A stretch of 42,334 nucleotides of DNA from Porphyromonadaceae bacterium H1 (GCA_001653155.1 BDEJ01000019.1:1-42334), one strand, 5' to 3'; shown: positions 17,960 through 28,424, counted from the first letter of the stretch. Made by a program: numbers and translations. Notes: generated by a model not told the origin, from the sequence alone.

Positions 17960-18373
17960 TTAATTTTGATTATCGTTGTTAGTATTCTTTGCTTCCACAA
18001 ATAAGGTTACGTGGTTAGAACGCTTACGGATCCTGTAACCTCGTCCTTGAGGAGCTGTACGCAAACGCTTCAACATGGTAGCGGAATCTACATAAATTGC
18101 GCTTACATACAGATTGGCATTATCGGCTTTTTGCTCGGTTTTGGTTTCCCAGTTGGCAATGGCCGATTTCAATAGTTTCTCGATCTTTCCGGAAGCTTCT
18201 TTTGTAGAGAATTTCAAAACACTCAATGCTTTATTCACTTCCATGCCACGAATCATATCTGCCACCAAACGCATTTTCCGAGGGGATGTCGGAACGTTGT
18301 TCAGTTTAGCAAAATAGCGCGTTGCATTAGCTTCTTTTCGAGCTTCGGCTGATATTTTTTTTCTTGCACCCAT
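17960..18373 (-). CDS. rplV: 50S ribosomal protein L22
   Basis: 137 aa. The typical block is [20 protein letters not shown] in slightly changed form, starting [12 protein letters not shown]. The long beta-hairpin [20 protein letters not shown] reaches into the exit tunnel and is where macrolide-resistance deletions occur in other bacteria; it looks full length here. The N-terminus has about 20 extra residues relative to E. coli. It lies 8 nt before rpsC and 35 nt after rpsS. Confidence 0.96.
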   Translation of the reverse strand: MGARKKISAEARKEANATRYFAKLNNVPTSPRKMRLVADMIRGMEVNKALSVLKFSTKEASGKIEKLLKSAIANWETKTEQKADNANLYVSAIYVDSATMLKRLRTAPQGRGYRIRKRSNHVTLFVEAKNTNNDNQN

Positions 18374-18408
18374 TTTTCTAAAATTTTCTTGTTTTTATTT
18401 TCAATGGA

Positions 18409-18675
18409 TTATTTCTTTTTACCTCCGTGTCCACGGAAATTACGGGTAGGTGAAAATTCTCCCAACTTGTGGCCTACCATATTTTCGGTGATGTATACGG
18501 GGATAAATTTGTTCCCATTGTGAACTGCAATTGTATGACCTACAAAATCAGGCGATATCATTGTTGCACGAGACCATGTTTTAACCACGGATTTTTTTCC
18601 GCTTTCGTTCATGGCTAACACCTTCTTCTCGAGCTTCAAATTGATGTATGGTCCTTTTTTTAATGAACGGCTCAT
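18409..18675 (-). CDS. rpsS: 30S ribosomal protein S19
   Basis: 88 aa, starting [20 protein letters not shown]. The signature block [20 protein letters not shown] followed by [13 protein letters not shown] is intact. S19 pairs with S13 in the head of the small subunit. It lies 22 nt after rplB. Confidence 0.97.
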   Translation of the reverse strand: MSRSLKKGPYINLKLEKKVLAMNESGKKSVVKTWSRATMISPDFVGHTIAVHNGNKFIPVYITENMVGHKLGEFSPTRNFRGHGGKKK

Positions 18676-18697
18676 ATTATTTACTTCTATTTTTCAA

Positions 18698-19522
18698 TTA
18701 TTTTTTCTTTCTTTCAATAATATATTGGCTTGAGTGTTTCTTCGGAGCACGGGTTTTATATCCCTTAGCCAACAAACCTTTACGCGAGCGTGGGTGTCCT
18801 CCGGATGCACGGCCTTCACCACCACCCATCGGGTGATCTACCGGGTTCATAGCCACACCTCTAACTCGAGGACGGCGTCCAAGCCAACGCGAGCGGCCGG
18901 CTTTTCCGGAACGTTCCAGAGCATGATCGGAGTTTCCAACGCTTCCAACCGTAGCTTTACAACTTGAAAGGATTTTACGTATTTCGCCTGAGGGCAATTT
19001 GATAATTGCGTACTTATCTTCGCGCGATGTAAGTTGCGCAAAAGTTCCAGCCGAACGGGCCATAGCTGCGCCCTGTCCCGGACGAAGTTCGATGTTGTGA
19101 ACAATCGTTCCTAAGGGCATATTCAGCAAGGGAAGAGCATTTCCTACTTCGGGAGCCACATCGCTTCCGGAAAGGACTGTCTGCCCAATTTGCAAGCCTT
19201 CGGGTGCAAGTATGTATCTTTTTTCACCGTCTGCATAATAAAGCAATGCAATACGTGCCGAACGATTCGGATCGTATTCAATAGCTTTAACTGTAGCCGG
19301 AACACCGTCTTTGTTACGTTTAAAGTCAATTACTCTGTATTTTCTCTTGTGTCCGCCACCGATATAACGCATGGTCATTTTACCATCGTGGTTGCGGCCT
19401 CCGGATTTTCCTCCGCCATAAACAAGAGATTTCTCTGGCGCTTTCGCAGTAACTGTATCGAACGTGCCAATAATCTTATGTCTCTGCCCCGGTGTTGTGG
19501 GTTTTAATTTACGTACAGCCAT
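18698..19522 (-). CDS. rplB: 50S ribosomal protein L2
   Basis: 274 aa, starting [20 protein letters not shown]. It has an OB-fold and an SH3-like domain, then the conserved C-terminal [20 protein letters not shown] with the histidine (DHPMGGG) long linked to peptidyl-transferase activity. L2 is essential for subunit association. It lies 27 nt after rplW. Confidence 0.98.
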   Translation of the reverse strand: MAVRKLKPTTPGQRHKIIGTFDTVTAKAPEKSLVYGGGKSGGRNHDGKMTMRYIGGGHKRKYRVIDFKRNKDGVPATVKAIEYDPNRSARIALLYYADGEKRYILAPEGLQIGQTVLSGSDVAPEVGNALPLLNMPLGTIVHNIELRPGQGAAMARSAGTFAQLTSREDKYAIIKLPSGEIRKILSSCKATVGSVGNSDHALERSGKAGRSRWLGRRPRVRGVAMNPVDHPMGGGEGRASGGHPRSRKGLLAKGYKTRAPKKHSSQYIIERKKK

Positions 19523-19549
19523 TAAAATAATTTTAGTTGGATTTTACGT

Positions 19550-19840
19550 TTAAATATTACTATAAAAATCGATTCTGTCTCCTTCTTTCAAGGTAACAAT
19601 TGCTTTTTTATAAGCTGAAGTTTTCCCGCTAATAACGCCACTTTTCGTAAAGCGGCTTTTGTTTTTCGCAGGAATGATAAATGTATTGACATCTGTTACG
19701 GTAACGTTGTAAAGGGCCTCTACGGCTTTCTTTACTTCAATCTTGTTAGCGTTTTTCTGCACCTTGAAGCCGTAGCGATTCAAGGTCTCGCCCAGCTTGG
19801 TCATTTTCTCCGTAACGATTGGTTTTATGATAATTGCCAT
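19550..19840 (-). CDS. rplW: 50S ribosomal protein L23
   Basis: 96 aa, starting MAIIIKPIVTEKMTKLGETL. The core RYGFKVQKNANKIEVKKAVE and VTVTDVNTFI is typical. L23 surrounds the tunnel exit and is the docking point for trigger factor and SRP. The long internal loop is short and basic, as in other Bacteroidota. It lies 14 nt after rplD. Confidence 0.96.
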   Translation of the reverse strand: MAIIIKPIVTEKMTKLGETLNRYGFKVQKNANKIEVKKAVEALYNVTVTDVNTFIIPAKNKSRFTKSGVISGKTSAYKKAIVTLKEGDRIDFYSNI

Positions 19841-19854
19841 TCTTACCTTCCTCC

Positions 19855-20484
19855 TTATGCTTTAAAAATTTGTTCCAATGCACGAACCGCCTCTTCAGAA
19901 AATACGACGCTATTCGAGTTCGAAATCGCATAAGTATTTAACTCCGAAACAGTTAAAACATTAACTTTCGGTAAATTACGAGCCGACAAATATACGTTTT
20001 TATTCGCAGATGCTAAAACAATTAAAGGTTTTTTATCGGCTACATTCAAGTTTTTCGTCAGAGCCACAAAATCTTTCGTTTTAGGAAGCTCGAAATTAAT
20101 GTCGTCCACAACCAGCACGGCTTGGTTAGCAGCCTTGTAAGACAGAGCTGATTTGCGTGCCAATTGCTTTACTTTTTTGTTCAGCTTAAAGCTATAGTCG
20201 CGAGGAACAGGTCCAAAAATACGACCTCCGCCAACACGAACGGGAGATTTAATATCACCCGGACGAGCTCCACCGCTTCCTTTCTGACGGCCTAACTTAC
20301 GCGTGCTACCGGCTATCTCGCTACGAGCTTTTGCCTTGTGTGTTCCTTGACGTTGATTAGCCAAATACTGTTTCACATCTAAATAAATAGCATGGTCATT
20401 TGGCTCAATACCGAAAATAGCATCATTCAATACTACTTTTCTTCCGGTGTCTTTTCCGGTTTTATCTAATACACTGATTTCCAT
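19855..20484 (-). CDS. rplD: 50S ribosomal protein L4
   Basis: 209 aa. The long loop that enters the exit tunnel ([20 protein letters not shown], with [13 protein letters not shown]) is intact, followed by the Rossmann-like body. In E. coli L4 also represses the S10 operon through the leader of rpsJ; whether that applies here is unknown. It lies 1 nt after the rplC stop, so L3 and L4 are likely translated together. Confidence 0.97.
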   Translation of the reverse strand: MEISVLDKTGKDTGRKVVLNDAIFGIEPNDHAIYLDVKQYLANQRQGTHKAKARSEIAGSTRKLGRQKGSGGARPGDIKSPVRVGGGRIFGPVPRDYSFKLNKKVKQLARKSALSYKAANQAVLVVDDINFELPKTKDFVALTKNLNVADKKPLIVLASANKNVYLSARNLPKVNVLTVSELNTYAISNSNSVVFSEEAVRALEQIFKA

Positions 20485-20485
20485 A

Positions 20486-21106
20486 TTATTTATTGATGAT
20501 TACAATTGAACCTTTAGCACCCGGAATCGAACCTTTTACCAACAGTAAGTTGTGTTCCGGAATCACTTTTAATACTTGCAAATTTTGAATGGTCACGCGT
20601 TCTCCGCCCGTACGACCAGCCATACGCATGCCTTTGAAAACCCGAGAGGGGTATGAAGATGCACCCAAAGAACCCGGAGCTCTCAAACGGTTGTGCTGAC
20701 CGTGGGTGGTTTGGCCCACTCCACCGAATCCGTGACGTTTTACAACTCCTTGGAAACCTTTTCCTTTTGAAGTTCCAATGACATCAATGTAAATATCAGC
20801 TTCAAAAAGGTCTGCGACAGTAAGCGTTTGACCTAATTTCAGTTCGGTTTCGAACTCTTTGAACTCAACCAAGTGGCGTTGCGGAGTTACTCCGGCTGTT
20901 TTAAAATGGCCGGCTTCGGCTTTGTTGGTGTGCTTATCCGTTTTGGGTAAGAAACCAAGTTGAACCGCTTCGTAGCCATCTTTTTCTACCGTTTTGATTT
21001 GAGTAACAACACAAGGACCTGCTTCGATAACAGTGCATGGCATATTTTTACCATCGGCACTGAAAACGGATGTCATTCCGATTTTTTTTCCTAATAATCC
21101 TGGCAT
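20486..21106 (-). CDS. rplC: 50S ribosomal protein L3
   Basis: 206 aa, starting [20 protein letters not shown]. The signature [19 protein letters not shown] and the W-loop region [20 protein letters not shown], which approaches the peptidyl-transferase centre, are present. L3 is an assembly initiator of the large subunit. It follows rpsJ after 81 nt. Confidence 0.97.
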   Translation of the reverse strand: MPGLLGKKIGMTSVFSADGKNMPCTVIEAGPCVVTQIKTVEKDGYEAVQLGFLPKTDKHTNKAEAGHFKTAGVTPQRHLVEFKEFETELKLGQTLTVADLFEADIYIDVIGTSKGKGFQGVVKRHGFGGVGQTTHGQHNRLRAPGSLGASSYPSRVFKGMRMAGRTGGERVTIQNLQVLKVIPEHNLLLVKGSIPGAKGSIVIINK

Positions 21107-21187
21107 TTCAATTTATTATTTATTTGTTTTTTAAGTTAAGTAGACTCTCTAATTTCAGAGCACTTTTTTTTCTTAGTCTGCAATCGA

Positions 21188-21493
21188 TCACACTTTAATT
21201 TCAACCTCAACTCCGCTGGGCAACTCCAGCTTCATCAAAGCATCAACAGTTTTACCGGTGGAGCTGTAGATATCGATCAGGCGTTTGTACGAGGACAACT
21301 CAAACTGCTCGCGCGATTTCTTGTTTACGAAAGTAGAGCGGTTCACGGTAAAGATACGCTTGTGTGTCGGCAGGGGTATGGGGCCGCTAACAACGGCTCC
21401 GGTAGCTTTTACCGTTTTTACAATTCTTTCAGCTGACTTGTCAACCAAATTATGGTCGTAAGATTTCAACTTGATTCTGATTTTTTGACTCAT
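21188..21493 (-). CDS. rpsJ: 30S ribosomal protein S10
   Basis: 101 aa, starting [20 protein letters not shown]. The long loop with [20 protein letters not shown], which reaches toward the centre of the head, is intact. S10 (NusE) also joins the transcription antitermination complex with NusB. It lies 91 nt after fusA, and tuf, which separates the two in many bacteria, is absent. Confidence 0.97.
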   Translation of the reverse strand: MSQKIRIKLKSYDHNLVDKSAERIVKTVKATGAVVSGPIPLPTHKRIFTVNRSTFVNKKSREQFELSSYKRLIDIYSSTGKTVDALMKLELPSGVEVEIKV

Positions 21494-21528
21494 TTCTTTT
21501 TCTAAATTTTAAAAATTAAGCTTGAAAT

Positions 21529-21566
21529 AATTTCCCGGTTAAGAGTCATTCGCTAACCGGAAAATT
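21529..21566 (-). terminator. 13-bp hairpin between fusA and rpsJ
   Basis: AATTTCCCGGTTA (21529-21541) and TAACCGGAAAATT (21554-21566) pair over 13 bp; the one imperfect pair becomes a G-U wobble in the minus-strand RNA. The loop is 12 nt. It starts 19 nt after the fusA stop and is not followed by a clean U run. It may be a partial terminator or an RNA-processing stem that separates the str genes from the S10 genes. Confidence 0.5.
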
Positions 21567-21584
21567 ATCCAAGAATATTTGATT

Positions 21585-23705
21585 TTACAATAGTTCTACG
21601 CGTCCTTTTGCTTCAGCGACAACCTCTTTTGCCAAGGCATTAGATACTTCGGCATAGTGGGAGAATTCCATCGAAGAAGTTGCACGTCCCGAAGTAATGG
21701 TACGAAGTGCGGTAACGTAGCCGAACATTTCGGCAAGGGGCACTTTTGCTTTCACAATACGAGCTCCCGTACGACTGGATTCCATACCTTCCACTTGTCC
21801 GCGACGTTTGTTCAAGTCGCCGATAACATCCCCCATGCTCTCTTCGGGCGTTACCACCTCAAGCTTCATAATAGGCTCCAGGAGTACAGGTTTTGCTTTC
21901 GCACAAGCCGTTTTGTAAGCCAATTGAGCACAAATTTCGAAAGACAACTGGTCGGAGTCCACTGCGTGGAAAGATCCATCCAACAAAGTAACTTTCATAG
22001 TATCCATCGGGAATGCAGCCAAAACACCGTTTTTCATAGCGGCTTGGAAGCCTTTCTGAACCGAAGGAATAAATTCTTTGGGAATATTTCCACCTTTTAC
22101 TACATCCACAAACTGCAGACCGGTTCCTTCAAAGTCTGCATCGACGGGCTCGACACGAACAATGATATCGGCAAACTTACCACGGCCTCCCGATTGTTTC
22201 TTATAAACTTCGCGGATTTCAACGGGTTGTGTAATAGCCTCCTTGTAAGACACCTGAGGACGTCCCTGATTACATTCCACTTTAAACTCTCGTCTCAAGC
22301 GATCGATAATGATTTCAAGGTGGAGCTCGCCCATACCGCTAATAATCGTTTGTCCGGATTGTTCATCGGTTTTAACCGTGAAGGTGGGGTCTTCTTCCGC
22401 CAACTTCGACAATCCGATACCCAGTTTATCAAGGTCTTTCTGAGTTTTGGGCTCTACGGAAATACCGATAACAGGAGCCGGGAAATCCATAGATTCGAGT
22501 GTGATGGGATGCGTTTCGTCGCAAAGCGTATCTCCTGTGCGGATATCTTTAAAACCTACTCCGGCACCGATATCACCGGCAGAAATACACTCAACCGGAT
22601 TTTGCTTATTGGAGTGCATCTGGAAGATACGCGAAATACGTTCTTTCTTTTCCGAGCGGGTGTTGTAAACATAAGATCCCGCATCCAATTGTCCGGAATA
22701 AACACGGAAGAAGCAAAGACGTCCGACGTAGGGGTCGGTTGCAATCTTAAAGGCCAAAGCACACAAAGGTTCGCTTGAATCCGGATGACGAACAATTTCC
22801 TTATTCTCATCCCGGGGGTCTTTCCCTACGATCTCGGTAGTATCCAGAGGGCTCGGTAAAAACTTGCAGACAGCATCAAGCATCGTTTGCACACCTTTGT
22901 TCTTAAACGAAGAACCGCATATTATCGGCGTAATGCTCATAGAAAGCGTAGCATTTCGCAAAGCTCTGTTGACTTCTTCTTCGGTAATAGTCGAAGGATC
23001 ATCAAAGAATTTTTCCATCAAAGCATCGTCGAACTCGGCTATGGATTCGAGCATTTTATCTCTCCACTCTTGAGCCTCCGCTTGCAAATCTGCAGGGATC
23101 TCTTCCACATGGTATTCCGCTCCCATCGTTTCATCGTGCCAAAGTATTGCCTTCATTTTAATCAGGTCAACGACACCTTTAAAAGTCTCCTCGGCGCCGA
23201 TAGGTATTTGTATCGGGCAAGGGTTGGCTCCGAGTACTTCTTTAATTTGACGTACTACTTCGAAGAAATTGGCTCCCGAGCGGTCCATTTTGTTCACATA
23301 ACCAACACGAGGCACGTTATACTTGTCAGCCTGACGCCAAACGGTCTCGGATTGAGGCTCAACACCACCTACCGCACAGAAAGTTGCAACAGCCCCATCG
23401 AGGATACGAAGCGAGCGCTCAACCTCCACGGTAAAGTCCACGTGTCCCGGGGTGTCAATCAGGTTGATCTTGTATTTATTTCCACCGAAATTCCACCAAG
23501 TGGTAGTGGCTGCAGAAGTAATGGTGATACCGCGCTCCTGCTCTTGTTCCATCCAGTCCATGGTAGCCGTACCATCATGCGTTTCACCAATTTTATGTGT
23601 CAAACCGGTGTAAAACAGGATACGCTCGGAAGTTGTTGTCTTCCCGGCGTCGATATGCGCCATGATACCGATGTTTCTGTTATATCTTAAATCAGCTTTA
23701 GCCAT
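21585..23705 (-). CDS. fusA: Translation elongation factor G
   Basis: 706 aa. The GTPase that drives translocation of tRNA and mRNA. The GTP-binding motifs are present: G1 AHIDAGKTT (residues 16-24), G2 with RGITI, G3 DTPGHVDF, G4 NKMDR. Domains II-V follow, including [10 protein letters not shown] in domain III and the C-terminal [20 protein letters not shown]. Full-length and with canonical motifs, so this is the working EF-G rather than a GTPase-defective paralogue. It lies between rpsG (73 nt) and rpsJ (91 nt). Confidence 0.98.
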   Translation of the reverse strand: MAKADLRYNRNIGIMAHIDAGKTTTSERILFYTGLTHKIGETHDGTATMDWMEQEQERGITITSAATTTWWNFGGNKYKINLIDTPGHVDFTVEVERSLRILDGAVATFCAVGGVEPQSETVWRQADKYNVPRVGYVNKMDRSGANFFEVVRQIKEVLGANPCPIQIPIGAEETFKGVVDLIKMKAILWHDETMGAEYHVEEIPADLQAEAQEWRDKMLESIAEFDDALMEKFFDDPSTITEEEVNRALRNATLSMSITPIICGSSFKNKGVQTMLDAVCKFLPSPLDTTEIVGKDPRDENKEIVRHPDSSEPLCALAFKIATDPYVGRLCFFRVYSGQLDAGSYVYNTRSEKKERISRIFQMHSNKQNPVECISAGDIGAGVGFKDIRTGDTLCDETHPITLESMDFPAPVIGISVEPKTQKDLDKLGIGLSKLAEEDPTFTVKTDEQSGQTIISGMGELHLEIIIDRLRREFKVECNQGRPQVSYKEAITQPVEIREVYKKQSGGRGKFADIIVRVEPVDADFEGTGLQFVDVVKGGNIPKEFIPSVQKGFQAAMKNGVLAAFPMDTMKVTLLDGSFHAVDSDQLSFEICAQLAYKTACAKAKPVLLEPIMKLEVVTPEESMGDVIGDLNKRRGQVEGMESSRTGARIVKAKVPLAEMFGYVTALRTITSGRATSSMEFSHYAEVSNALAKEVVAEAKGRVELL

Positions 23706-23778
23706 TTGTTTTTATACCTTAGAATTCGGCCGTATTTGGATTGCTGCGGCCTTTATTTAATGTTGTATTATTGTTTAT

Positions 23779-24255
23779 TTAGAATCTAAAATGAGCAAAC
23801 GCGCGGTTGGCTTCAGCCATGCGGTGAATATCCTCCTTACGTTTAAAGGCTCCACCTTGGCTGTTATAAGCATCCACTATTTCGGCAGCCAGTTTATCGG
23901 CCATAGAACGGCCGCCCCGCTTGCGCGAATACAATATTAAATTTTTCATTGAGATTGACTCCTTGCGCTCAGCTCGGATTTCAGTAGGAACTTGAAAAGT
24001 AGCACCTCCCACACGACGGGATTTCACCTCCAGGAGCGGAGTGATGTTTTCGAGGGCTTTTTTCCAAATTTCGAGAGGGGTTTTGTCTTCATTGGGCAAT
24101 TTGCTTTTTACCACATCCAAAGACGAATAAAAGATATCAAAGGCAATCGATTTTTTGCCATCGAACATCAAGTGATTAACAAATTTAGTTACCATCACTT
24201 CATTAAAAACCGGATCGGGCAGAATAACCCTTTTCTTTGGTTTAGCTTTTCTCAT
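23779..24255 (-). CDS. rpsG: 30S ribosomal protein S7
   Basis: 158 aa from the ATG at 24255 ([20 protein letters not shown]). The frame remains open 18 codons further upstream, but the shorter start matches the family length. S7 initiates head assembly of the small subunit by binding the 3' domain of 16S rRNA; the block [20 protein letters not shown] and [19 protein letters not shown] are typical. In E. coli S7 represses its own operon by binding the S12-S7 spacer; the spacer here is long and structured. Confidence 0.96.
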   Translation of the reverse strand: MRKAKPKKRVILPDPVFNEVMVTKFVNHLMFDGKKSIAFDIFYSSLDVVKSKLPNEDKTPLEIWKKALENITPLLEVKSRRVGGATFQVPTEIRAERKESISMKNLILYSRKRGGRSMADKLAAEIVDAYNSQGGAFKRKEDIHRMAEANRAFAHFRF

Positions 24256-24448
24256 TGCTTTAAAAAATTTCAGTTTTTGTTTTTGGTTGCTCTTAGCTTT
24301 CTTCAACAAACTCCTCCGAGTCGTTTACTCAACCTTCATCTGCTACCAGTAAAACGCCAACAAGTTTTTAGACTTGATTTTGTTAGTATTTTTCAAACTT
24401 CTTCGACGAGCCCCGAACAGAGCATCGCGAATTTAGCGACGGGCTGTT
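24256..24448 (-). promoter_or_regulatory. Structured 193-nt rpsL-rpsG spacer
   Basis: Starting 3 nt after the rpsL stop, AGCCCCG (24409-24415) pairs with CGGGCT (24440-24445) with one bulged C. Inside it TCGC (24425-24428) pairs with GCGA (24436-24439). This gives a two-tier hairpin with a 9-nt one-sided bulge. The rest of the spacer is A/T-rich. The equivalent spacer in E. coli is the S7 repressor-binding site, so the position is suggestive. I have not shown similarity to that RNA. Confidence 0.4.
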
Positions 24449-24853
24449 TTATTTTTTAGCCTTAGCCGCAGCTTGTTGTCCGGGTTTCGGACGTTTTGCT
24501 CCATACTTCGAGCGACGTTGGGTACGACCGTTAACACCCGCCGTATCAAGGGTTCCACGTACTACGTGATAACGCACACCGGGCAAATCCTTCACACGAC
24601 CACCACGCACCATAACAATCGAGTGCTCTTGCAAGTTGTGACCTTCACCGGGAATATAGGCATTCACCTCTTTCAGGTTAGTCAAACGAACACGAGCTAC
24701 TTTTCGCATGGCCGAGTTCGGTTTTTTAGGAGTAGTAGTGTACACCCGCACGCAGACACCCCGTCGTTGCGGACAGGAATCCAGCGCCGGAGACTTACTC
24801 TTATCCTCCATCTCTACCCGACCTTTTCTAACTAATTGTTGAATTGTAGGCAT
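24449..24853 (-). CDS. rpsL: 30S ribosomal protein S12
   Basis: 134 aa, starting [21 protein letters not shown]12 is at the decoding centre. The two lysines whose mutation gives streptomycin resistance in other bacteria are still lysine: Lys43/Lys44 region in [12 protein letters not shown] and Lys88 in [13 protein letters not shown]. The C-terminal tail is basic ([13 protein letters not shown]). This is the first gene of the long ribosomal array, with a strong promoter 76-106 nt upstream. Confidence 0.97.
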   Translation of the reverse strand: MPTIQQLVRKGRVEMEDKSKSPALDSCPQRRGVCVRVYTTTPKKPNSAMRKVARVRLTNLKEVNAYIPGEGHNLQEHSIVMVRGGRVKDLPGVRYHVVRGTLDTAGVNGRTQRRSKYGAKRPKPGQQAAAKAKK

Positions 24854-25232
24854 TTCAATTTACTTTATTATCTTTAAATACTTTGTTACTTTTGTACTTA
24901 CACCGATTTTATTTACTAAAACGGCGTGCAAAGATACGAAGTTTTTTCTTTACGACAAAACTTCCTGAAAATAAAATGTATATAAAAGTTACTCCAATGG
25001 AGTATGAGAAAGAGCGAAAAGAGAATCGAAACTCAGCATTAGTCATAGAAAATCAACGAGTTAACAAAACACTCAAAGGACGATTAGATTTCTTTTCAAC
25101 AACAAGCCAGGAATAAGGCTAAAAAGATAGAAAGTTGTCAGATATTTATTTCCAACAACCTTCATGGATATCTTCTTTGCACGGTCCGTAATGGGACATG
25201 GAGCAGCAACGGGAGAGATCGAAAAACGCGTA
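24854..25232. other. 379-bp spacer between atpG and rpsL
   Basis: It contains the rpsL promoter (24929-24959) and a 5' leader of about 70 nt. The part from about 24960 to 25232 is A/T-rich and has no gene I can support. A weak 8-bp inverted repeat, with one wobble, around 25133-25163 (GTTGT / ACAAC core) lies about 70 nt past the atpG stop and might end the ATP synthase transcript, but it has no convincing U run. Confidence 0.5.
24929..24959 (-). promoter_or_regulatory. Promoter of the ribosomal protein array
   Basis: On the minus strand TTTG (24959-24956), a 19-nt spacer, then TATCTTTG (24936-24929): a perfect match to the Bacteroidota -33/-7 consensus. Transcription should begin near 24922, about 70 nt before the rpsL ATG. 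The spacer is rich in A. It is the only clear promoter I see for the array of about 18 kb, although internal promoters cannot be excluded. Confidence 0.88.
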
Positions 25233-26111
25233 TCAGGCATTCATCCCGAAGGAGCCTCCCACGATGTCAAGCAATTCGCTGGTGATAGCTTGTTGACGGA
25301 GCTTGTTATATTGAAGAGAAAGCTCGTCGAGCAACTCGTCGGCATTGTCGGTGGCCAACTGCATGGCTATAGTACGGGCAGCATGTTCTGAAGCCACGGA
25401 GTCAAGTAGCGCCGCATACATCTTCAGGTGGAGCGCTTTGGGGATGAGGCTGTCCAATATGCTTTGCTTGTCGGGCTCCACCAAATAGTTAGTGGGGGTA
25501 AGCCTTTCTTCCGATGTTTTAAGAGCTATCGGGAGCCAAGTTTCATGTCTCAATATCTGCGAACTACGACTATGGAAATGGTGATAAATGAATTCAACGC
25601 GATCGACTTGTCCGGATTCAAACATCCGCATGAGTTCTAAAGAAAGCTCGAAAGAGCCTTCGTAAGAAGGCTTATCGAGCATGCCATCGAAGCGAGCGTC
25701 TTGAGCAAAGCCTTTTTTAACGGCGGCTTTCTGCATCTTCTTACCTATGGGATAGAGCAAGACATGCTCCTCGCCCAGTTGGCGGCGGTAAGAATCGACG
25801 ACTTGTTCCATTTTTCGAATCACATTGGCATTAAAGCTACCGCAAAGGCTCGAATTAGAAGCAAAAGCCACGACGGCCACACGTTGGAGCTCACGCTCTT
25901 CGGCCCAGGAGGAGGGGTGCAGGTCGTCCTCTTGGGCAGTCAGGAAGTTTTGCAGCAAGGCATTCAATTTTTGCTCGTAGGGCAGAAAGTTCTCAATTAC
26001 TTTCTGCGCCTTGCGCAACTTTGCCGAGGACACCATCTTCATGGCAGAAGTGATCTTCTGCGTAGATTTTACCGAATGAATCCGACCTTTTATTTCCTTT
26101 AATGAAGCCAT
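25233..26111 (-). CDS. atpG: ATP synthase F1 subunit gamma
   Basis: 292 aa. The rotor shaft inside the alpha3-beta3 head. Both ends carry the conserved coiled-coil helices: MASLKEIKGRIHSVKSTQKI and TSAMKMVSSAKLRKAQ at the start, and the C-terminal ARTIAMQLATDNADELLDEL plus QQAITSELLDIVGG. It is the last gene of the operon, 78 nt after atpA. Confidence 0.96.
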   Translation of the reverse strand: MASLKEIKGRIHSVKSTQKITSAMKMVSSAKLRKAQKVIENFLPYEQKLNALLQNFLTAQEDDLHPSSWAEERELQRVAVVAFASNSSLCGSFNANVIRKMEQVVDSYRRQLGEEHVLLYPIGKKMQKAAVKKGFAQDARFDGMLDKPSYEGSFELSLELMRMFESGQVDRVEFIYHHFHSRSSQILRHETWLPIALKTSEERLTPTNYLVEPDKQSILDSLIPKALHLKMYAALLDSVASEHAARTIAMQLATDNADELLDELSLQYNKLRQQAITSELLDIVGGSFGMNA

Positions 26112-26189
26112 AAGCCAGTTTTAATCTTTCATACATCGAAAAAATCGCCCTCTTCTTAATTCAAAAGGGAGCGGGAGTTAGATCAGAGG

Positions 26190-27776
26190 TCATCCGGCCA
26201 ATCCGGCAACAACAGTTTCCGCAACTTTATCGAGTATAGCTGTCACCTCTTCATTTATAATACCCGATTTCAGGACATCAAGAGTTTCTTTTTTGTAGGA
26301 CAACTCAAGCAGCGAGAGAAACTCTTTCTCAAACTCCGGCACCTTGTCGAGCGGTACTTTAGCCAGAAGACCGTGTGTACCACAATAGAGAACGGCAGTC
26401 TGTTTTTCAACAGGCATGGGTTTGTGTAAAGGCTGTACGAGCAAACGGGTATTTTTACGTCCTTTATCAATAGTCATGGCCGTAACGGCATCCATGTCGC
26501 TCCCGAACTGAGTAAAAGCCTCCAACTCCCGGAATTGAGCCTGGTCTATCTTGAGTGTACCGGCCACTTTTTTCATAGCCTTAATCTGCGCATTACCACC
26601 TACGCGAGATACAGAAATCCCCACATCAATAGCCGGACGATTTCCCTGATTAAAGAGGTCGGTATTGAGGAAGATTTGACCATCGGTGATGGAAATCACA
26701 TTCGTCGGGATGTAAGCCGATACGTCGCCAGCTTGTGTTTCGATAATGGGCAAGGCCGTCAGCGATCCTCCGCCTTTTACTTTGCCTGCAAGCGATGGAG
26801 GCAAGTCATTCATTTGTGCAGCCACCTCATCGCGATTGATAATCTTGGCAGCACGCTCCAAGAGCCGAGAGTGCAAGTAAAAGATATCTCCCGGATAAGC
26901 CTCACGCCCGGACGGACGACGCAAGATAAGGGACACCTCACGGTAGGCAACGGCTTGTTTCGAAAGGTCATCGTAAACTACTAAGGCATGACGACCGGTA
27001 TCGCGAAAATATTCTCCGATAGCCGCTCCGGCAAAAGGCGCAAAATATTGCAATGCAGCAGGATCCGACGCATTCGATGCTACTACGATAGTATAATCCA
27101 TAGCTCCCGCCTCACGCAGGGTGTTTACGATGGAGGCGACGGTAGAACCTTTCTGTCCGACCGCAACATAGATGCAGTAAACGGGTTTTCCAGCCTCGTA
27201 GTTGGAGCGCTGGTTGATAATCGTATCAATAGCAATGCTGGTTTTCCCCGTCTGGCGGTCTCCAATAATCAACTCACGCTGACCGCGCCCGATGGGAATC
27301 ATGGCATCGATAGCTTTCAGCCCGGTTTGCAAAGGTTCGTTCACCGGTTGCCGGAAGATTACTCCGGGAGCCTTACGCTCAAGAGGCATCTCCAACATAT
27401 CACCCGTAATGCGTCCACCTCCGTCGAGGGCCTCGCCAAGGGGATTGATGACACGCCCCAGCATACCCTCGCCTACAAAAATGGAGGCAACACGCTTGGT
27501 ACGCTTCACCCTATATCCTTCGCGGATATTACTCGTGGAACCAAGCAAAACAGCTCCGACATTATCTTCCTCAAGGTTCATAACAATGGCTTGGTCTCCA
27601 TTTTCAAACTCAAGAAGTTCGTTCGCTTCGGCATGTTGCAGGCCATAGATGCGAGCCACACCGTCGCTGACTTGCAGAACGGTACCCACTTCATCAAACT
27701 GAACACTCGTATCAATTCCTTCCAATTGTTTCAGAAGGATTTCGGATACTTCGCTCACTTTTATTTTTTCCGACAT
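26190..27776 (-). CDS. atpA: ATP synthase F1 subunit alpha
   Basis: 528 aa. The non-catalytic nucleotide-binding subunit of the F1 head. The P-loop [13 protein letters not shown], the [20 protein letters not shown] block and [18 protein letters not shown] with the arginine finger (the R of SRVGG) are present. It lies 93 nt after atpH, an unusually wide gap that holds a very stable hairpin. Confidence 0.98.
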   Translation of the reverse strand: MSEKIKVSEVSEILLKQLEGIDTSVQFDEVGTVLQVSDGVARIYGLQHAEANELLEFENGDQAIVMNLEEDNVGAVLLGSTSNIREGYRVKRTKRVASIFVGEGMLGRVINPLGEALDGGGRITGDMLEMPLERKAPGVIFRQPVNEPLQTGLKAIDAMIPIGRGQRELIIGDRQTGKTSIAIDTIINQRSNYEAGKPVYCIYVAVGQKGSTVASIVNTLREAGAMDYTIVVASNASDPAALQYFAPFAGAAIGEYFRDTGRHALVVYDDLSKQAVAYREVSLILRRPSGREAYPGDIFYLHSRLLERAAKIINRDEVAAQMNDLPPSLAGKVKGGGSLTALPIIETQAGDVSAYIPTNVISITDGQIFLNTDLFNQGNRPAIDVGISVSRVGGNAQIKAMKKVAGTLKIDQAQFRELEAFTQFGSDMDAVTAMTIDKGRKNTRLLVQPLHKPMPVEKQTAVLYCGTHGLLAKVPLDKVPEFEKEFLSLLELSYKKETLDVLKSGIINEEVTAILDKVAETVVAGLAG

Positions 27777-27848
27777 CTTTACTTAGTGTTTACTTGCTCA
27801 AGAGGATAAAAATCCGTCTCGAGAAAAATCTTACATATTTTCATCCGA

Positions 27849-27870
27849 AACTCTTTCCGAAGAAAGAGTT
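27849..27870 (-). promoter_or_regulatory. UUCG-capped hairpin at the atpH stop codon
   Basis: On the minus strand AACTCTTTC, loop TTCG, GAAAGAGTT: a perfect 9-bp stem closed by C(UUCG)G, one of the most stable RNA tetraloops. It overlaps the last base of the atpH TGA and lies 72 nt before the atpA ATG. There is no U tract after it, so a 3'-end stabiliser, RNA-processing stem or translation uncoupler between delta (1 copy per complex) and alpha (3 copies) is more likely than a terminator. Confidence 0.7.
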
Positions 27871-28424
27871 CAGAGGGATTTACTGTTATTCAACGTGTAC
27901 TCCTTTCTAATGTTTGCTAACTGACGCGACAAGCTGGCGTCCCAACGCAGAGAATCCGCCTCGAAAACGAAGCCTCCCAAAATTTCGGGATCGACAGAGC
28001 TTTCCACCTCGAGCTTTCCGCCCAATACTTGTCCAATCCGATCCAGCAAGCGTTCCTTTGTTGCCTCATCCAAATCGGAAGCTGTCGTCAAGCGCAAGGC
28101 ATGGATCCGGTTCTGTTTCCGGTACAGGGCAATGTAAGCAAGCATAATACGCTCCAAGCTCTCCTCCCGTTGCTTCTCAATAAGCAGAGCGACCAAACGC
28201 TCCAAGGCTTTGCTGTACTCGGCTCCGGTCAGCAATAAAAGGATGTTCTTCTTCTCTTCTTGGGACACGAAAGGGCTCGCAAGTACAGCACGCAGCTGAG
28301 GCGCATGACGAAAGGAATTCAAAACCGTTTTAGCTTCAAAGTACAGCTTTTCGTCCAATTTGTTGGCCTGAGCATAGTCCAGCAAGGCCTTGGCATAACG
28401 TTGCGATATAAGTCCCGAATTCAT
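27870..28424 (-). CDS. atpH: ATP synthase F1 subunit delta
   Basis: 184 aa. Delta joins the top of the alpha3-beta3 head to the peripheral stalk. The N-terminal helical bundle starts MNSGLISQRYAKALLDYAQA; the C-terminal signature ends in DPEILGGFVFEADSLRWDAS and LSRQLANIRKEY. It lies 6 nt after atpF. Its stop codon is at the base of a strong hairpin. Confidence 0.95.
   Translation of the reverse strand: MNSGLISQRYAKALLDYAQANKLDEKLYFEAKTVLNSFRHAPQLRAVLASPFVSQEEKKNILLLLTGAEYSKALERLVALLIEKQREESLERIMLAYIALYRKQNRIHALRLTTASDLDEATKERLLDRIGQVLGGKLEVESSVDPEILGGFVFEADSLRWDASLSRQLANIRKEYTLNNSKSL

Noticed and set aside
21657-22778. Long open frame (373 codons) on the plus strand opposite fusA
   Set aside because: It lies entirely antisense to a well-conserved gene and its translation has no recognisable motif. 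It is a codon-bias shadow.
22887-23690. Open frame of 267 codons on the plus strand opposite the EF-G GTPase domain
   Set aside because: Antisense to conserved coding sequence, no domain, no promoter or ribosome-binding site.
24449-24853. Streptomycin-resistance allele of rpsL
   Set aside because: Both key lysine positions still carry lysine.
26988-27809. Open frame of 273 codons on the plus strand opposite atpA
   Set aside because: Same reasoning: shadow of the alpha subunit gene.
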